IMG/VR virus record: IMGVR_UViG_3300017752_000072
Location: 1 to 33,660 of that record
Length of the DNA: 33,660 nucleotides
Origin: a virus
Direction: 5' to 3' (one strand)
This document shows positions 8,443 through 16,669 of the stretch, piece after piece (within the stretch, counting starts at the first letter, position 1; the number at the start of each line of letters is the position of its first letter). The position numbers were made by a program, and so were the translations under genes. The notes beneath the pieces were generated by a model that did no database searches, was not told the DNA's origin, and saw only the letters and a program-made list of their open reading frames with translations.

Positions 8443-10447
8443 CGCAGTACTGGAAGGTAGCTTTCCAAAATCTCAATTTGTAAGAGATGCAAAGATGGAA
8501 GTGCCAAGATTTATCTCTCCATATAATGGATTCGAAGACACAGTACAAATTCTAAAGAATAAAGGAATGCTTATCGAAGCAAAAGCAGAGACTCCTGAAT
8601 ACGATAAACCAGCCCCTGGGTATCCTCTAGAAGCTCTCGAAAGAGGAGTTGATTATGAGCTTGAAAAAATGGGCTTGATGTCAAACGAAACTGTTTCTGA
8701 AGAAGATTATGCTAAAGCTAAGAAAAAAGCAGAGAAGAATTTAGAAAAAGACGTTAACCATTATCTTCATATACTATCAGGAGATTCTAAAAAAGTAGAC
8801 AAACATGATAGAGAAGTAGAAGTTGATCAAAAGAAACTTTTTAAAGGTACTGTAGATCCTAAAGGCGGTAAAGCTGAAGGTAATACAGATACGTTTAATG
8901 CAATGAAAAAGGCTACTTTAAGAGAAGCTGCTATGGGTAAAGGCTATACAAAAGAACAAGTAGAAGCAGCTATTAAAAGACTTCAAGAAAAGAAAGGTAA
9001 AAATCTAAGCGAAATATATAAACCAGGATCTACTGCTCCTGCAGATTTATACTATTCTGATAAGCACGGTAGACTAGTTGCTAAAGACGATGTAGATGAT
9101 AAGTATCATGACAGCCTAGAATTAGTCTATAAAAAAGGAGACAAGATTGAAGGCCCTATGGATGAAAAGAAAGGTAATTATAAATCTGCTAAACCTACAT
9201 ACTCAGAAGATGTTGAAGAACAAATGTATATTGACGATGATGAGTTTGAAAGCGAAATGGTACAAGATAGAGTTAAACAAATTAAACCTCTTTTTCCTGA
9301 AGTAGATGATGAAGTGCTTACTAGCTTTGTAAAAATGCATAGACAAGATATTAGAGGTAAGTCTGATGAAGAAATAAAACAAGAGTTTAGCGATTTCTAT
9401 CATACTAATTTAGAAGAAGTAAATACTGTAGATATCAAAGAAGGTGATCCTATCGTTGACGAACATGAATTTGATTTCTTCAAAGAAATTTTAGATGGTA
9501 GATACAAAGATGAAGAAATTGAAGAATATCTTAAAAGCGACGACTACCAGGAAGCATTAGAGACTTTAAACCTAGATGTTTCAGATACTGAAGAATGGAT
9601 CGGAGAGTTCGTTAATTTTTATAGTGACGGTGCAGATGCTTATATCAATGAAGGAAATATTAAAGAAGCAGTTAAAAAAGTTATTAAGCATGTACTAAAC
9701 GAAAATCATCAATCGTTAGATTTAGAAGTAGCTAGAAGAATAGAAGGCTTATTAGATCAAGCTCTTAAAGCTAAATTTTTAGAAACAGGAAAGGATTTAA
9801 TTGAAGATCTTCTAAAAGATGGTCAATACTTTAGAAATGACGTAGTTTCTCATTTAGCTAACGAACTTAACCTTCATGTTCCTATTAGAGATTTATTCAA
9901 AGAAGGAGCTTTAAATGAAAGAGTAGGCGGTCTTCAAGAATTTATCAATCTTATTCAAGATAGAGCAGTTGATTCAGAATTCCCTGAAGAAGAAGAGGCA
10001 CTGGAAGTAATCGAAGCTATCGCTGATCACTACGGTATAAAAATACAAATCGGCGGCTTTGTAGGAGAAGTAAAAAATAAACTTACTCCTAATAGTAAAC
10101 TACTAAAAGAAGATTTTGAAATGGTAGACGGAGATTTTCCAGTCCACGATGCTTTTAAAAAAGCAGGTATTGATATGTCTAAAGATGTACATATTCGCAT
10201 GAATGATCTTCAAGGCGGAGGAATAGAAGATGAAGGTACTAAACCAGCATCTGAAGCAGCTGATGATTATGAATACTTTAGAAAACTTCAAATTAAAGAT
10301 TGGAAAGAAGCAACTGGAGGAGAAGGAGAGTTTCCTATAGTGTATGAATTCTATGGATCTAGAGGAGACGGCAGAACAGCAGAAGGAAAGCCCTTAAAAT
10401 TTACCTTTGGTGTTTTTGAAGGAAAATCATGGGATATATTTCAATAA
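8417..10447 (+). CDS. Large charged head-region protein of unknown function
   Basis: 676 residues, beginning MKTLQEKYNAVLEG inside the end of the preceding gene. L-x-E occurs at residues 4-6, and Val-Leu-Glu at 11-13 is a weaker site. Residues 14-60 (KSQFVRDAK, GFEDTVQILKNKGM) resemble a segment I recall from marine phage virion proteins. The bulk is Lys/Glu/Asp-rich and helical, with several further (I/L)-x-E tripeptides. The last 40 residues are beta-type (EFYGSRGDGRTAEGKPLKF). There is no recognised enzyme motif. The position just before the protease, in the head operon, favours a core or internal head protein processed during maturation. Confidence 0.55.
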   Translation: MKTLQEKYNAVLEGSFPKSQFVRDAKMEVPRFISPYNGFEDTVQILKNKGMLIEAKAETPEYDKPAPGYPLEALERGVDYELEKMGLMSNETVSEEDYAKAKKKAEKNLEKDVNHYLHILSGDSKKVDKHDREVEVDQKKLFKGTVDPKGGKAEGNTDTFNAMKKATLREAAMGKGYTKEQVEAAIKRLQEKKGKNLSEIYKPGSTAPADLYYSDKHGRLVAKDDVDDKYHDSLELVYKKGDKIEGPMDEKKGNYKSAKPTYSEDVEEQMYIDDDEFESEMVQDRVKQIKPLFPEVDDEVLTSFVKMHRQDIRGKSDEEIKQEFSDFYHTNLEEVNTVDIKEGDPIVDEHEFDFFKEILDGRYKDEEIEEYLKSDDYQEALETLNLDVSDTEEWIGEFVNFYSDGADAYINEGNIKEAVKKVIKHVLNENHQSLDLEVARRIEGLLDQALKAKFLETGKDLIEDLLKDGQYFRNDVVSHLANELNLHVPIRDLFKEGALNERVGGLQEFINLIQDRAVDSEFPEEEEALEVIEAIADHYGIKIQIGGFVGEVKNKLTPNSKLLKEDFEMVDGDFPVHDAFKKAGIDMSKDVHIRMNDLQGGGIEDEGTKPASEAADDYEYFRKLQIKDWKEATGGEGEFPIVYEFYGSRGDGRTAEGKPLKFTFGVFEGKSWDIFQ

Positions 10448-10460
10448 ATAAAAACAAAAC

Positions 10461-11039
10461 ATGGCACAATTATTAGTAGACGTAACTCCATTTAAACCGA
10501 CTATAAGGGAGTCAAAAACTAGACCTGGAGTATTCGAGGTTGAAGGAGTTATGCAAAGAGCTGATGCCAAAAACCAAAACGGTAGAACTTACGATAAAGA
10601 GATACTAAAAAGAGAAGTAGAAAAGTATATGCAAGAATTCGTTGATAACGGAAATGCATATGGAGAACTAGATCACCCAGAATCTCCTGTAGTTTCTCTT
10701 AAGAATGCTTCTCACATAGTAAGAAACTTATATTGGGACGGAAACGATTTAATGGGTAAAGTAGAACTATTAAATACACCATGCGGTAATATCGTTAAAT
10801 CTATCTTACAGCAAGGATTAACCATAGGAATATCATCTAGAGGTACCGGCTCAGTAAAACAGACAAACGAAGGAACTTTAGAAGTTCAAGACGATTTTGA
10901 ATTAGTATGCTGGGATTTTGTATCTAATCCATCTACACACGGTGCATTTATGAACCCAGTAAGTTTAAATGAAGGTAAAATTGAGTTACCTAAATACCAT
11001 AATCTTAACCTTATTATTAACGACATTTTAAGGGCTTAA
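10461..11039 (+). CDS. gp21: Prohead maturation serine protease, T4 gp21-like
   Basis: 192 residues, close to T4 gp21 in length. It would degrade the scaffold and trim capsid proteins after (I/L)-x-E. His72 lies in the conserved GELDHP motif and the nucleophile is Ser125 or Ser126 in the GISSRG motif, matching the T4-family His/Ser arrangement. The N-terminal part (RPGVFEVEGVMQRADAKNQNG) is the usual beta-rich start. Neighbours are head genes, with internal-protein, scaffold and major capsid genes immediately downstream. The start follows an A-rich leader without Shine-Dalgarno sequence. Confidence 0.93.
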   Translation: MAQLLVDVTPFKPTIRESKTRPGVFEVEGVMQRADAKNQNGRTYDKEILKREVEKYMQEFVDNGNAYGELDHPESPVVSLKNASHIVRNLYWDGNDLMGKVELLNTPCGNIVKSILQQGLTIGISSRGTGSVKQTNEGTLEVQDDFELVCWDFVSNPSTHGAFMNPVSLNEGKIELPKYHNLNLIINDILRA

Positions 11040-11042
11040 AGC

Positions 11043-11055
11043 CTATTTATTAAAA
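11043..11055 (+). promoter_or_regulatory. Candidate late promoter motif
   Basis: CTATTTATTAAAA lies immediately after the protease stop codon and begins 25 nt before the next ATG. It is one of the best matches to the recurring motif in sequence and spacing. Confidence 0.5.
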
Positions 11056-11067
11056 AATAACAATACA

Positions 11068-11604
11068 ATGAGTGATTTTAATCTTAGAAAATTTTTAGCC
11101 GAGCAAAAAGCTGTTAAAGTTGAAACTGTTAAAGAAGAAGAAGCTTTTCAAGAAGAAGCGGTTGAAGAGACTTACCATGAAGGAGAAGACACCATGGAAG
11201 AAGGAGACGTAACCGAAAGCGTACTTGCCGGTATTGCAGCTCTAGTAGGTGGAACAGTAGGTCTGGGTAAATTGCTAGACTACCTTAAATCTAAAGGATT
11301 TGAGCTAACTGATCCTAGCGGAAAAAGCGTACTTGATACTACTATTCGTGGTTTGAAAAAAGAAGAAAAAACTCACGAAGGAGAAGAAATGGGAGAAGAT
11401 TCTAAAGCACTTAGAGTTAGTATGGGGTCTAACGCTGAAGAAGAGCAAAAAGTAATCGATATTGCTAGAGATGCAATCGCACTTATGGATGAACAACCAG
11501 GTACTAGTGCAGAAGCTGCTTTAGAAGCAGTTATGGAAGACTTAGAAGAAGAAATTAAAGAAAGCACTTTTAAATCTTCTATTAAAGATATTCTCAACTC
11601 ATAA
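11068..11604 (+). CDS. Acidic internal head protein candidate with capsid-targeting N-terminus
   Basis: 178 residues. The N-terminus MSDFNLRKFLAE parallels the protein at 2411 and T4 internal-protein targeting peptides; cleavage would follow Glu12. Residues about 15-50 are very acidic. Residues about 51-75 (VLAGIAALVGGTVGLGKLL) are hydrophobic and Gly-rich, possibly a membrane-interacting segment. The rest is acidic and helical. It lies between protease and scaffold and is followed by a strong terminator, so it ends a transcription unit. A processed core or ejected protein is inferred; the hydrophobic segment would suit a membrane-active ejection protein, but nothing proves that. Confidence 0.6.
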   Translation: MSDFNLRKFLAEQKAVKVETVKEEEAFQEEAVEETYHEGEDTMEEGDVTESVLAGIAALVGGTVGLGKLLDYLKSKGFELTDPSGKSVLDTTIRGLKKEEKTHEGEEMGEDSKALRVSMGSNAEEEQKVIDIARDAIALMDEQPGTSAEAALEAVMEDLEEEIKESTFKSSIKDILNS

Positions 11605-11628
11605 TTACTCTACATATTTTTAATTAAG

Positions 11629-11653
11629 CCCTACCTATCCGGTAGGGTTTTTT
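11629..11653 (+). terminator. Rho-independent terminator
   Basis: A perfect 7-bp stem, CCCTACC (11629-11635) and GGTAGGG (11641-11647), with loop TATCC is followed by six T residues. It lies 25 nt after the stop of the 178-aa gene. Confidence 0.9.
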
Positions 11654-11686
11654 GTTTTGGTAAATAGTATATATTTATATACGAAT

Positions 11687-11749
11687 ATGCAGTCACTTTT
11701 ATACTGCATCACTATTTAAAAAACTCTATTACGATTCTTAATAATCGTA
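11687..11749 (+). promoter_or_regulatory. Two stem-loops and a CTATTTA element in the scaffold gene leader
   Basis: Two perfect 7-bp inverted repeats lie between the terminator and the scaffold start: ATGCAGT/ACTGCAT (11687-11693 with 11703-11709) and TACGATT/AATCGTA (11730-11736 with 11743-11749). Between them is CTATTTAAAA (11712-11721), a partial match to the recurring late motif. Neither hairpin is followed by a T-run, so they are not ordinary terminators. They may stabilise the mRNA or bind a regulator. Confidence 0.45.
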
Positions 11750-11769
11750 CTTTCCCTAACATTTATATA

Positions 11770-12789
11770 ATGGCAAATAAAGATTTATTCAAGCAAGCTA
11801 TTGCTGAAGCTAAATCTATCCGTGAAGCCGCTATCGCTAACGCTAAGGAAGCTTTGGAAGAAACTTTGACTCCACACCTAAAAGACATGTTGGCTGCTAA
11901 ACTTCAAGAGATGGAAGATTCCACTGTTGAAGAAGAAGTAATCAACGAAGTTGAAGAGGAAGTAGAAGAATCAGTTGAAGAAGCAGTTGAAGAGACTGTA
12001 GAAGAAACTGTAGAAGAAGGCACCGAAGAAGAACTAGAAGAAGGCGAAGAGATTGAAGAAGCTGAGGATGACTCTGACGAATCAGAGGACGAAGCTGAGG
12101 AAGATGAAGCTGAAGGTGAAGATGCTGAAGAAGGAGACGATCAAGAAGTCGGAGACATGGATGTCGACGAATTGAAAGATCTTATCCGCGACATTGTTGC
12201 TCAAGAAATGGGCGACCATGGCGAAGAAGAAGTAGAAGATCATGGAGACATGGATGCTGGCGACGAAGTCGGTGGTGACGATGAAACTATAGATCTTGAC
12301 GAACTTCTTGCTGAACTAGACGAACTATCTGAAGAAGAAACTCACGAAGGAGAAGAAATGGAAGAAGGCGTTGAGGAAGAAGTAGAAGAAGTTGTAGCCG
12401 AAGAAGAAGAAGTAAAAGAAGAAACTAATGAAGAACTTGATGAAGCACTTGAAACTATCGAGTCACTTCGTAAGGAACTAAATGAAGTAAACCTTCTTAA
12501 CTCTAAACTTCTTTATGTTAACAAAATCTTCAAAGCAAACAACCTTTCAGAAAATCAGAAAGTAAATATTATTGCTGCTTTCGATAAAGCTGAAACGGTT
12601 AAAGAAGTAAAATTAGTATTCGAAACAGTTTCTGAGAATGTAGTTACTAAGAAAGAGACTACTATCAAAGAATCAAAACTTGGTATGGCTTCTAAAGCAA
12701 CAGGTACAACTGCTGCTAAACCAGAAGTAATTAACGAAGTTTCTGACGCTGTTTTAAGAATGCAAAAATTAGCTGGAATTATTAAATAA
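11770..12789 (+). CDS. gp22: Prohead core scaffolding protein, T4 gp22-like
   Basis: 339 residues. Residues about 50-220 are extremely Glu/Asp-rich, as expected of a scaffold core that is later degraded. The ends are helical. The C-terminus (EVSDAVLRMQKLAGIIK) matches the 'RMQ(K/R)LAGI' ending I associate with gp22-like proteins, which binds the capsid shell. An I-A-E site at residues 11-13, followed by Ala, would be an early gp21 cut. It sits directly before the major capsid gene, the T4 order 21-22-23. The acidic region is low-complexity, so the assignment rests on order, composition and the C-terminal motif. Confidence 0.85.
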   Translation: MANKDLFKQAIAEAKSIREAAIANAKEALEETLTPHLKDMLAAKLQEMEDSTVEEEVINEVEEEVEESVEEAVEETVEETVEEGTEEELEEGEEIEEAEDDSDESEDEAEEDEAEGEDAEEGDDQEVGDMDVDELKDLIRDIVAQEMGDHGEEEVEDHGDMDAGDEVGGDDETIDLDELLAELDELSEEETHEGEEMEEGVEEEVEEVVAEEEEVKEETNEELDEALETIESLRKELNEVNLLNSKLLYVNKIFKANNLSENQKVNIIAAFDKAETVKEVKLVFETVSENVVTKKETTIKESKLGMASKATGTTAAKPEVINEVSDAVLRMQKLAGIIK

Positions 12790-12808
12790 CCTTTTTACAA
12801 TTTAAAAC

Positions 12809-14401
12809 ATGGAAATTAACCAATTATTGGAAGGGTCTGCTAGCAACTATAAAACCTTACAAGCTGATGCAGCTCGTTTGGCCAACAAGTGGACCCAATC
12901 TGGACTCTTAGAAGGATATTCTAACGAGATCGAGAAAAACAACATGGCTATGATTCTTGAGAATCAGGCTAAGCAGATCGTATCTGAGCAGTCAAACATT
13001 GGTACCGGAGCTACTTCTAAAGCAGTAGGCGGTGCTGGTGAGAACTGGGCTGGCGTTGCGCTACCTTTGGTACGCAAAGTATTTGCTCAAATCGCTGCTA
13101 AAGACTTCGTTTCTGTACAACCTATGAACCTACCTTCAGGTCTTGTATTTTATCTAGACTTTAAGTACGGAACTGGAAATCTTGCTGATACTAATATGTA
13201 CGGTAATGTATCTACTGCTAATAGCAAAATGACTGTAGGTCAGGATGTAAGCGGTGGACTTTACGGAGCAGGAAGCTTTGGATATTCTATCAACTCAGGA
13301 TCTGAAAGTTTTACAACTTCAGCTGTAGTAGCTACTGACTCTGGTTCTATCGGATACGATGATAGTAAGGTACTTAGCCAATTCTCTACAGTTACTGTAT
13401 CTTTAGCTGGTACTGGATTTGATGCTGCTGGCGCAAGAGCGTTCCGATTATTCTCTGGATCTAGCAATATTACTAACTACCCAGAATTTACAACTGTTAG
13501 CGGTAATAACGTAGTATTTACAGTCAAAGCTACTGACCTTGCAGCTAACTCAGGAACAGCAGCTATTTCAGGATCAGTTCTTTATCATAAGCAACCTGCT
13601 GATAACACAAGAGGTGACTTTGAAGATGCTCCTGCAGGATCTATTACTATCCCTGAAATCAACGTAGAGCTTGCTTCTGAAGCAATCGTTGCTAAGACTC
13701 GTAAGTTGAAAGCTCAGTGGACTCCAGAATTCGCTCAAGATCTTAACGCATACCACAGCATTGATGCTGAGGCTGAGTTGACTTCTTTATTGAGTGAGTA
13801 TATCTCTATGGAGATTGATCTTGAGATTCTTGACATGCTTATTAAAGACGCTGTTACAGAAGAGCAATGGTCAGCTGTATCTAACAAAAGCTGGACTGGT
13901 ACTGCTTGGAATACACCAGGTGTTGCCGATGGAGGATTCTATAATACTCAAGGACAGTGGTTCCAAACTTTAGGAACTAAAATCCAAAAAGTATCTAACA
14001 AGATTCACCAAAAAACACTTCGCGGTGGTGCTAACTTCCTAGTATGTTCTCCAACAGTTGCAACTATTCTAGAGTCTATTCCTGGATATGCTGCTAACAC
14101 TGACGGCGACAAAATGGACTTTGCATTTGGTGTACAAAAAGTAGGACAATTGAATGGTCGTTACAAAGTATACAAAAACCCGTACATGACTGAAAACACA
14201 ATCCTTCTTGGATATAGAGGTTCTCAGTTCCTTGAAACTGGTGCTGTGTATGCTCCTTACATTCCATTAATCATGACTCCTCTAGTATACGATCCAACTA
14301 CCTTCACACCACGTAAAGGTATCATGACTCGTTATGCTAAGCAGATGATTCGTCCTGAATTCTACGGTAAGATTTTCGTTAGTGATTTAGGTACTGTATA
14401 A
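12809..14401 (+). CDS. gp23: Major capsid protein, T4 gp23-like
   Basis: 530 residues, near T4 gp23 in size. After the N-terminal region comes FVSVQPMNLPSGLVFYLDF (100-118), equivalent to the gp23 'GVQPMNxPTG' segment. The C-terminal half keeps the HK97-like core, including FLVCSPTVATIL, YKVYKNPYM and the end TRYAKQMIRPEFYGKIFV. Residues about 150-270 form a Ser/Thr/Gly-rich beta region, probably the surface insertion domain. The prohead protease should remove the N-terminus; candidate cuts are after Glu51 (I-L-E) or Glu60 (V-S-E), close to the T4 position Glu65. A strong terminator follows. There is no Shine-Dalgarno sequence although this should be the most expressed gene. Confidence 0.96.
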   Translation: MEINQLLEGSASNYKTLQADAARLANKWTQSGLLEGYSNEIEKNNMAMILENQAKQIVSEQSNIGTGATSKAVGGAGENWAGVALPLVRKVFAQIAAKDFVSVQPMNLPSGLVFYLDFKYGTGNLADTNMYGNVSTANSKMTVGQDVSGGLYGAGSFGYSINSGSESFTTSAVVATDSGSIGYDDSKVLSQFSTVTVSLAGTGFDAAGARAFRLFSGSSNITNYPEFTTVSGNNVVFTVKATDLAANSGTAAISGSVLYHKQPADNTRGDFEDAPAGSITIPEINVELASEAIVAKTRKLKAQWTPEFAQDLNAYHSIDAEAELTSLLSEYISMEIDLEILDMLIKDAVTEEQWSAVSNKSWTGTAWNTPGVADGGFYNTQGQWFQTLGTKIQKVSNKIHQKTLRGGANFLVCSPTVATILESIPGYAANTDGDKMDFAFGVQKVGQLNGRYKVYKNPYMTENTILLGYRGSQFLETGAVYAPYIPLIMTPLVYDPTTFTPRKGIMTRYAKQMIRPEFYGKIFVSDLGTV

Positions 14402-14424
14402 TCTAATCTTAGATTTTAATTAAG

Positions 14425-14452
14425 AAAGAGAGGCCTTCGGGCCTCTTTTTTT
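14425..14452 (+). terminator. Rho-independent terminator after major capsid gene
   Basis: GAGGCC (14430-14435) and GGCCTC (14440-14445) pair around a TTCG tetraloop, flanked by an A-rich 5' side and a run of seven T residues. UUCG loops are exceptionally stable, consistent with ending a heavily expressed transcript. Confidence 0.95.
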
Positions 14453-14475
14453 ATATACAAATGTAAAGTTTATTC

Positions 14476-14488
14476 CTATTTATTTATA
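14476..14488 (+). promoter_or_regulatory. Candidate late promoter motif before phoH
   Basis: CTATTTATTTATA starts 31 nt before the phoH ATG, just after the capsid-gene terminator. This would give phoH its own transcript. Confidence 0.45.
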
Positions 14489-14506
14489 GAACAAATACGT
14501 CTATAT

Positions 14507-15193
14507 ATGTACAAAGTTTCCCACAAGGATGAAGTATTCGTCCAAAAGAGAAGACCGAAAAACCCAATAAAATTTCAAGTACAACTTAACGATGAGCAAA
14601 AAGAAGCTAAAGCCCTTATCTTAGAAAACCCAGTAACAGTTTTAAAAGGAGCTGCCGGTAGCGGAAAAACACTTGTTGCTACTCAATGCGGATTAGATTT
14701 ACTATTTACCAAACAGGTTGAGAAGATTATAATCACAAGACCTACCGTGTCTAAAGAAGAAATAGGCTTTCTACCAGGAGATATAAGAGAAAAGATGGAT
14801 CCGTGGTTAGCTCCAATATATCACAACTTATATATGCTTTACCGTAAGGATAAGGTAGATAAGGAAATAGAGCTAGGTAATATAGAAATAGTACCCTTTG
14901 CTTTTATGAGAGGTAGAACATTTGTAAACTCATTTGTAATAGTAGATGAGGCTCAGAATGTTACTCATACGCAAATGGAGACTGTTATTGGCAGGTTAGG
15001 TAAAGGTAGTAAACTTGTAATATGTGGTGATTTAGCACAAATCGATCTAAAAGATAAAAGAGATACCGGGTTTTCTTTTCTAGCACGTCTTGAAGAGGCA
15101 GTAGAAGGATTTAGAACAGCATCACTAGAAGCTAACCATAGACATGATATAGTTGCACCTATTCTAAATGTATATAAAACCTTTAGAGATTAG
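14507..15193 (+). CDS. phoH: PhoH-like P-loop ATPase
   Basis: 228 residues, the usual size for phage PhoH. Walker A GAAGSGKT is at 48-55, Walker B VIVDEAQ at 144-150, and a sensor-like segment (LVICGDLAQID) at 170-180, in the PhoH order (helicase superfamily 1-like fold). A conserved TRPTVSKEEIGFLPGD segment is also typical. PhoH proteins are widespread in marine phages; the biochemical role is unsettled, with RNA-related NTPase or helicase activity suspected. It lies alone between a terminator and a gp13-like gene, with a candidate promoter motif on each side, so it looks like an inserted cassette in the structural block. Confidence 0.92.
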   Translation: MYKVSHKDEVFVQKRRPKNPIKFQVQLNDEQKEAKALILENPVTVLKGAAGSGKTLVATQCGLDLLFTKQVEKIIITRPTVSKEEIGFLPGDIREKMDPWLAPIYHNLYMLYRKDKVDKEIELGNIEIVPFAFMRGRTFVNSFVIVDEAQNVTHTQMETVIGRLGKGSKLVICGDLAQIDLKDKRDTGFSFLARLEEAVEGFRTASLEANHRHDIVAPILNVYKTFRD

Positions 15194-15196
15194 GAA

Positions 15197-15210
15197 CTAT
15201 TTATATTAAA
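15197..15210 (+). promoter_or_regulatory. Candidate late promoter motif before neck genes
   Basis: CTATTTATATTAAA begins 4 nt after the phoH stop and 22 nt before the ATG of the neck operon. Confidence 0.5.
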
Positions 15211-15218
15211 CTGTACGT

Positions 15219-16364
15219 ATGGCCAATATATCTATTTGGGGTGGTAGTTCTACATTTGCTACCGGATCTACTCCATTCGGTTTCTATGATAGCGATTCTG
15301 AATTTCAGACAGATGCTGATAAAGTAGCTAAATTCTGCGGTACCCGCCTTGGATTTCCTTTGATGGATGTAGAGCTCCAATCAGGTTCTTTTTATGCCTG
15401 CTTTGAAGAAGCTGTAACAACTTACGGAAACGAAGTATTTCAATATAAAATTAGAGAAAATTATATGTCTTTAGAAGGTGCTGAAACTGGCAGCAACCTA
15501 AATACTTCTTTAGTAGACCCTACTTTAAATCGAACAATACAGATAGCTAAATCGTACGGTACAGAAGCAGATGTAGGAGGTAATATAACACAGTATACAG
15601 GATCATTAATACTAACCGGAAGTGTTCAAAATTATGATTTAGATGCCTGGGCTACTTCTCAAGGCATTGAAGGAGGTATAGAAGTAAGAAAAGTATTTTA
15701 TCAAGCACCTCCTGCTATCTTACGTTACTTTGATCCGTATGCAGGAACAGGAACAGGAGTACAGTCTTTAATGGATGCTTTTGACTTTGGTAGTTTTTCA
15801 CCAGGAGTAAACTTTCTTTTAATGCCTGCATCTTATGACGTACTTAAAATACAAGCTATAGAGTTTAACGATCAAATCCGTAGATCTTCTTATAGTTTTG
15901 AAATTATAAATAATAAGTTAAAATTATTTCCGATACCTACAGTAAGCGGTGGTAGTATAAGATTTGATTATATAAAATTATCAGATAAGAAAAATGTCTC
16001 ACCTAATGATACCGGTGGGTTAGTCACAAATATAGCAGACGTACCTTACTCAAATCCTACTTATACTAACATTAATAGTGTAGGACGTCAATGGATATTT
16101 AGATATACTTTAGCTCTAGCAAGAGAGTTACTAGGGTATATTAGAGGAAAGTACACAACAGTCCCGGTACCCGGCTCAGAAGCAACTTTAAATCAAGCTG
16201 ATCTTTTGGCAGATGCAAGAACAGAAAAAGATGGTTTAATTACAAATCTTAGAGAGATGTTAGATCAAACATCCAGACAATCGCAGTTAGAAAGAAAAGC
16301 TAGTGAAACAGAAAATCTAAACAAAGTACTTTCAGGAGTACCTTATACAATTTATATTGGTTAA
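15219..16364 (+). CDS. gp13: Neck protein, T4 gp13-like
   Basis: 381 residues. The N-terminal part (VAKFCGTRLGFPLMDVEL, then CFEEAVTTYGNEV) resembles the start of gp13-like proteins of marine T4-like phages, where a helical repeat packs under the portal. A long Gly/Thr/Ser-rich insert follows, then a conserved stretch (FNDQIRRSSYSFEIINNKLK, LFPIP) and a helical C-terminus rich in Gln/Arg. It overlaps the next gene by one base (TAATG). Followed at short spacing by gp14-like and gp15-like genes, giving the order 13-x-14-15, which supports the call. It is longer than T4 gp13 (about 309 aa). The assignment is by resemblance and synteny. Confidence 0.65.
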   Translation: MANISIWGGSSTFATGSTPFGFYDSDSEFQTDADKVAKFCGTRLGFPLMDVELQSGSFYACFEEAVTTYGNEVFQYKIRENYMSLEGAETGSNLNTSLVDPTLNRTIQIAKSYGTEADVGGNITQYTGSLILTGSVQNYDLDAWATSQGIEGGIEVRKVFYQAPPAILRYFDPYAGTGTGVQSLMDAFDFGSFSPGVNFLLMPASYDVLKIQAIEFNDQIRRSSYSFEIINNKLKLFPIPTVSGGSIRFDYIKLSDKKNVSPNDTGGLVTNIADVPYSNPTYTNINSVGRQWIFRYTLALARELLGYIRGKYTTVPVPGSEATLNQADLLADARTEKDGLITNLREMLDQTSRQSQLERKASETENLNKVLSGVPYTIYIG

Positions 16365-16669
16365 TGAAATTATTTGATATCATATCAGAAATTCAGTACA
16401 GTATGTACCAGGGTATTGTACGAATAACTCACTCCAAAGACATTAACGTACAGGATGTCTCTGAGTTATTTAGAGCATTACCGGGGGTTGTTACTGTAAC
16501 ACAGCTTTCTCATGATGCTGAAAAACATACTGCTACGATGAAGATGAAGATATTAACTACAAAAGATGCTGCTACAGGATTTGCAGCTCTTAAAACAAAT
16601 GCTATTAAACGTATACCTGAAGTTAAAAAACTTGAGGTTGCAGATAAAACTATAGAAAAGAAAAAATAA
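16364..16669 (+). CDS. Small protein with ferredoxin-like pattern in neck operon
   Basis: 101 residues. Apparent secondary structure is strand (GIVRITHS), helix (VQDVSELFRAL), strand (VVTVTQLSHD), strand (TATMKMKILT), helix (AATGFAALKTNAIKRI), strand (VKKLEV), a beta-alpha-beta-beta-alpha-beta layout like ferredoxin or ACT folds. Its last residues are Lys-rich. The ATG overlaps the preceding stop and the next gene starts directly after its stop, so it is translated with the neck proteins. I recall similar small proteins in this position in marine phages but no named function. Confidence 0.6.
   Translation: MKLFDIISEIQYSMYQGIVRITHSKDINVQDVSELFRALPGVVTVTQLSHDAEKHTATMKMKILTTKDAATGFAALKTNAIKRIPEVKKLEVADKTIEKKK

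Noticed and set aside
11629-11653. Riboswitch or attenuator between the 178-aa gene and the scaffold gene
   Set aside because: The hairpin with T-run is a simple terminator and no aptamer-like conserved core is seen nearby; only the two separate small hairpins downstream remain unexplained.
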